From NCBI GenBank assembly GCA_028244835.1, contig JAOKBJ010000003.1, positions 1 to 64,000 of the forward strand: 64,000 bases of DNA, read 5' to 3'. The first letter of the stretch is position 1, and every line of letters begins with the position of its first letter. The notes beneath the pieces are model-generated. The model made no database searches. It was not told where the DNA came from and was given only the letters and a program-made list of their open reading frames with translations. The translations under genes were made by a program, and so were the position numbers. This document shows positions 63,195-64,000 of this stretch, piece after piece. Source of the stretch: Methylophilaceae bacterium (GTDB taxonomy: Bacteria; Pseudomonadota; Gammaproteobacteria; Burkholderiales; Methylophilaceae).

Positions 63195-64000
63195 TTGTAT
63201 TCCTTCCATAGTTATCTTCTATACGCTCAATATCATCTTCACCTAAATATTCTCCTGATTGCACCTCAATTATCTCTAAAGGTATCTTCATCGGATTAGA
63301 TAATCGATGTAACTCTCCTAATGGTATAAAGGTAGACTCATTTTCTGTCAATACGACCTCTTTATCGCCATTTTCTACTTTAGCAGTCCCTTTAACCACT
63401 ACCCAATGCTCGGCTCTTTTTGAATGTTTTTGAAGGCTCAAGCTTGCCCCTGGATTAACCTGGATTCTTTTAACCTTAAAATTTTTCCCTTCATCAATGG
63501 TCATATACCAACCCCATGGCCGATGCACTTTTGAATTGTAAACACCTTCAGTTCTTTTTTTCGAATTAAGCTTGTTAACTATATCTTTAACGCCCTGACT
63601 ATTATTTCTGTTTGCCACTAAAACAGCATCAGCAGTTTCTACAATTATAATATCTTTCACTCCAACTGCCCCTACCAGCCTATGGGTCGAATGTATAAAT
63701 GAATCTTTCGTGTCTTCAGTAACCACATCTCCATGAGTTACATTACCCTTTTCATTTTTATCTTCAAAAGACCATAATGAATCCCATGAGCCTAAATCAC
63801 TCCAGCCCGCATTTAGAGGAACTACTTTAAGAGGAATACCGGCAGCATTGCACTTCTCAATGACTGCATAGTCAATTGATTCACTTGGTATTTTGGAAAA
63901 ATTTTCTTTGTCAGGCCTAATAAACTGATTATCTTTTATGTTTTTTTCGAAAGCATTTAAGGTTGCCTCAAAAATATCCGGACTTAAAGACCTTATTGTA
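63187..64000 (-). CDS. manC: Mannose-1-phosphate guanylyltransferase / mannose-6-phosphate isomerase, partial
   Basis: The 3' part of the gene, open through the window edge; about 270 residues visible. It contains [11 protein letters not shown] and the [17 protein letters not shown] end of the guanylyltransferase domain, then [13 protein letters not shown] and the cupin-like isomerase domain with [18 protein letters not shown]. It supplies GDP-mannose to Gmd. The transcription start and any RfaH-dependent ops site must lie beyond base 64000. Confidence 0.95.
   Translation of the reverse strand, partial: TIRSLSPDIFEATLNAFEKNIKDNQFIRPDKENFSKIPSESIDYAVIEKCNAAGIPLKVVPLNAGWSDLGSWDSLWSFEDKNEKGNVTHGDVVTEDTKDSFIHSTHRLVGAVGVKDIIIVETADAVLVANRNNSQGVKDIVNKLNSKKRTEGVYNSKVHRPWGWYMTIDEGKNFKVKRIQVNPGASLSLQKHSKRAEHWVVVKGTAKVENGDKEVVLTENESTFIPLGELHRLSNPMKIPLEIIEVQSGEYLGEDDIERIEDNYGRNTND

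Noticed and set aside
58250-64000. ops (RfaH-loading) element on the minus strand
   Set aside because: No GGCGGTAGnnTG-like sequence found by eye; the operon start is beyond the window.
1-64000. CRISPR arrays, transposases, rRNA operons
   Set aside because: No spaced repeat arrays, transposase motifs or rRNA sequence were recognised on either strand.

Overview
This window is AT-rich and densely coded. It carries core housekeeping synteny typical of gamma- and betaproteobacteria: ffs-dnaX-ybaB-recR; hfq-hflX-hflK-hflC-DUF2065-hisZ-purA; der-bamB-yfgM-hisS-ispG-rlmN-ndk; and an MTA/SAH deaminase-like gene-ubiG-HAD phosphatase set. Short intergenic gaps, many start/stop overlaps and low GC suggest a small-genome, probably aquatic gammaproteobacterium, for example of the SUP05/Thioglobus kind. 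That taxonomic guess rests on gene order and composition only.

Layout. (1) 1-2400: a minus-strand cassette of small, unrecognised membrane and exported proteins next to a tRNA-Ser(GGA) gene. It contains a tandem gene duplication, a 14-codon remnant of a third copy, two tiny ORFs with good ribosome binding sites, and a 19-bp direct repeat at both ends. (2) 2522-4782: tRNA-Ser, an AldB-type aldehyde dehydrogenase and its usual DUF779 partner, separated by a strong terminator. (3) 4821-7420, plus strand: 4.5S RNA, dnaX, ybaB, recR. dnaX holds an A10 tract from which both alternative frames stop almost at once. (4) 7385-19542, minus strand: a 13-gene run from a ZIP transporter through rimO, gltX, hfq, hflX, hflK, hflC, hisZ, purA, the deaminase and ubiG to a MupP/Gph-type phosphatase. 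(5) 19604-31397: pgeF and rluD, divergent bamD, then ndk-rlmN-ispG-hisS-two ABC ATPases-yfgM-bamB-der on the minus strand. (6) 31546-34759, plus strand: trhO, a Gfo/Idh oxidoreductase, a HAD phosphatase and an RfaH-like antiterminator.

(7) 34752-64000, minus strand: a surface-polysaccharide locus of about 29 kb that enters from beyond the right edge. It opens (in transcription order) with manC (partial), gmd, a ColD-like PLP enzyme whose catalytic lysine position is His-His, and an Fcl/ColC-like reductase. Together these predict GDP-L-colitose or a related 3,6-dideoxyhexose. A second sugar module follows (C-methyltransferase, cupin, aminotransferase), then an ABC flippase. Next is a nonulosonic-acid block (NeuD-, NeuB- and NeuA-like enzymes, a TIM-barrel protein, a Gfo/Idh protein and an unusual CBS-aminotransferase fusion). 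UDP-xylose synthase, more glycosyl- and methyltransferases, and a WecA/WbpL-type initiating transferase with a WbpM-type dehydratase close the locus, as in Pseudomonas B-band O-antigen clusters. The adjacent RfaH-like gene probably supports transcription of this long operon.

The most unusual items are the secreted-protein cassette at the left end, the CBS-DegT fusion, the colitose module, the polysaccharide gene with about 110 coding-like codons upstream of its first usable start codon, and the dnaX A10 slippage candidate. No CRISPR array, transposase, integrase or rRNA was seen.
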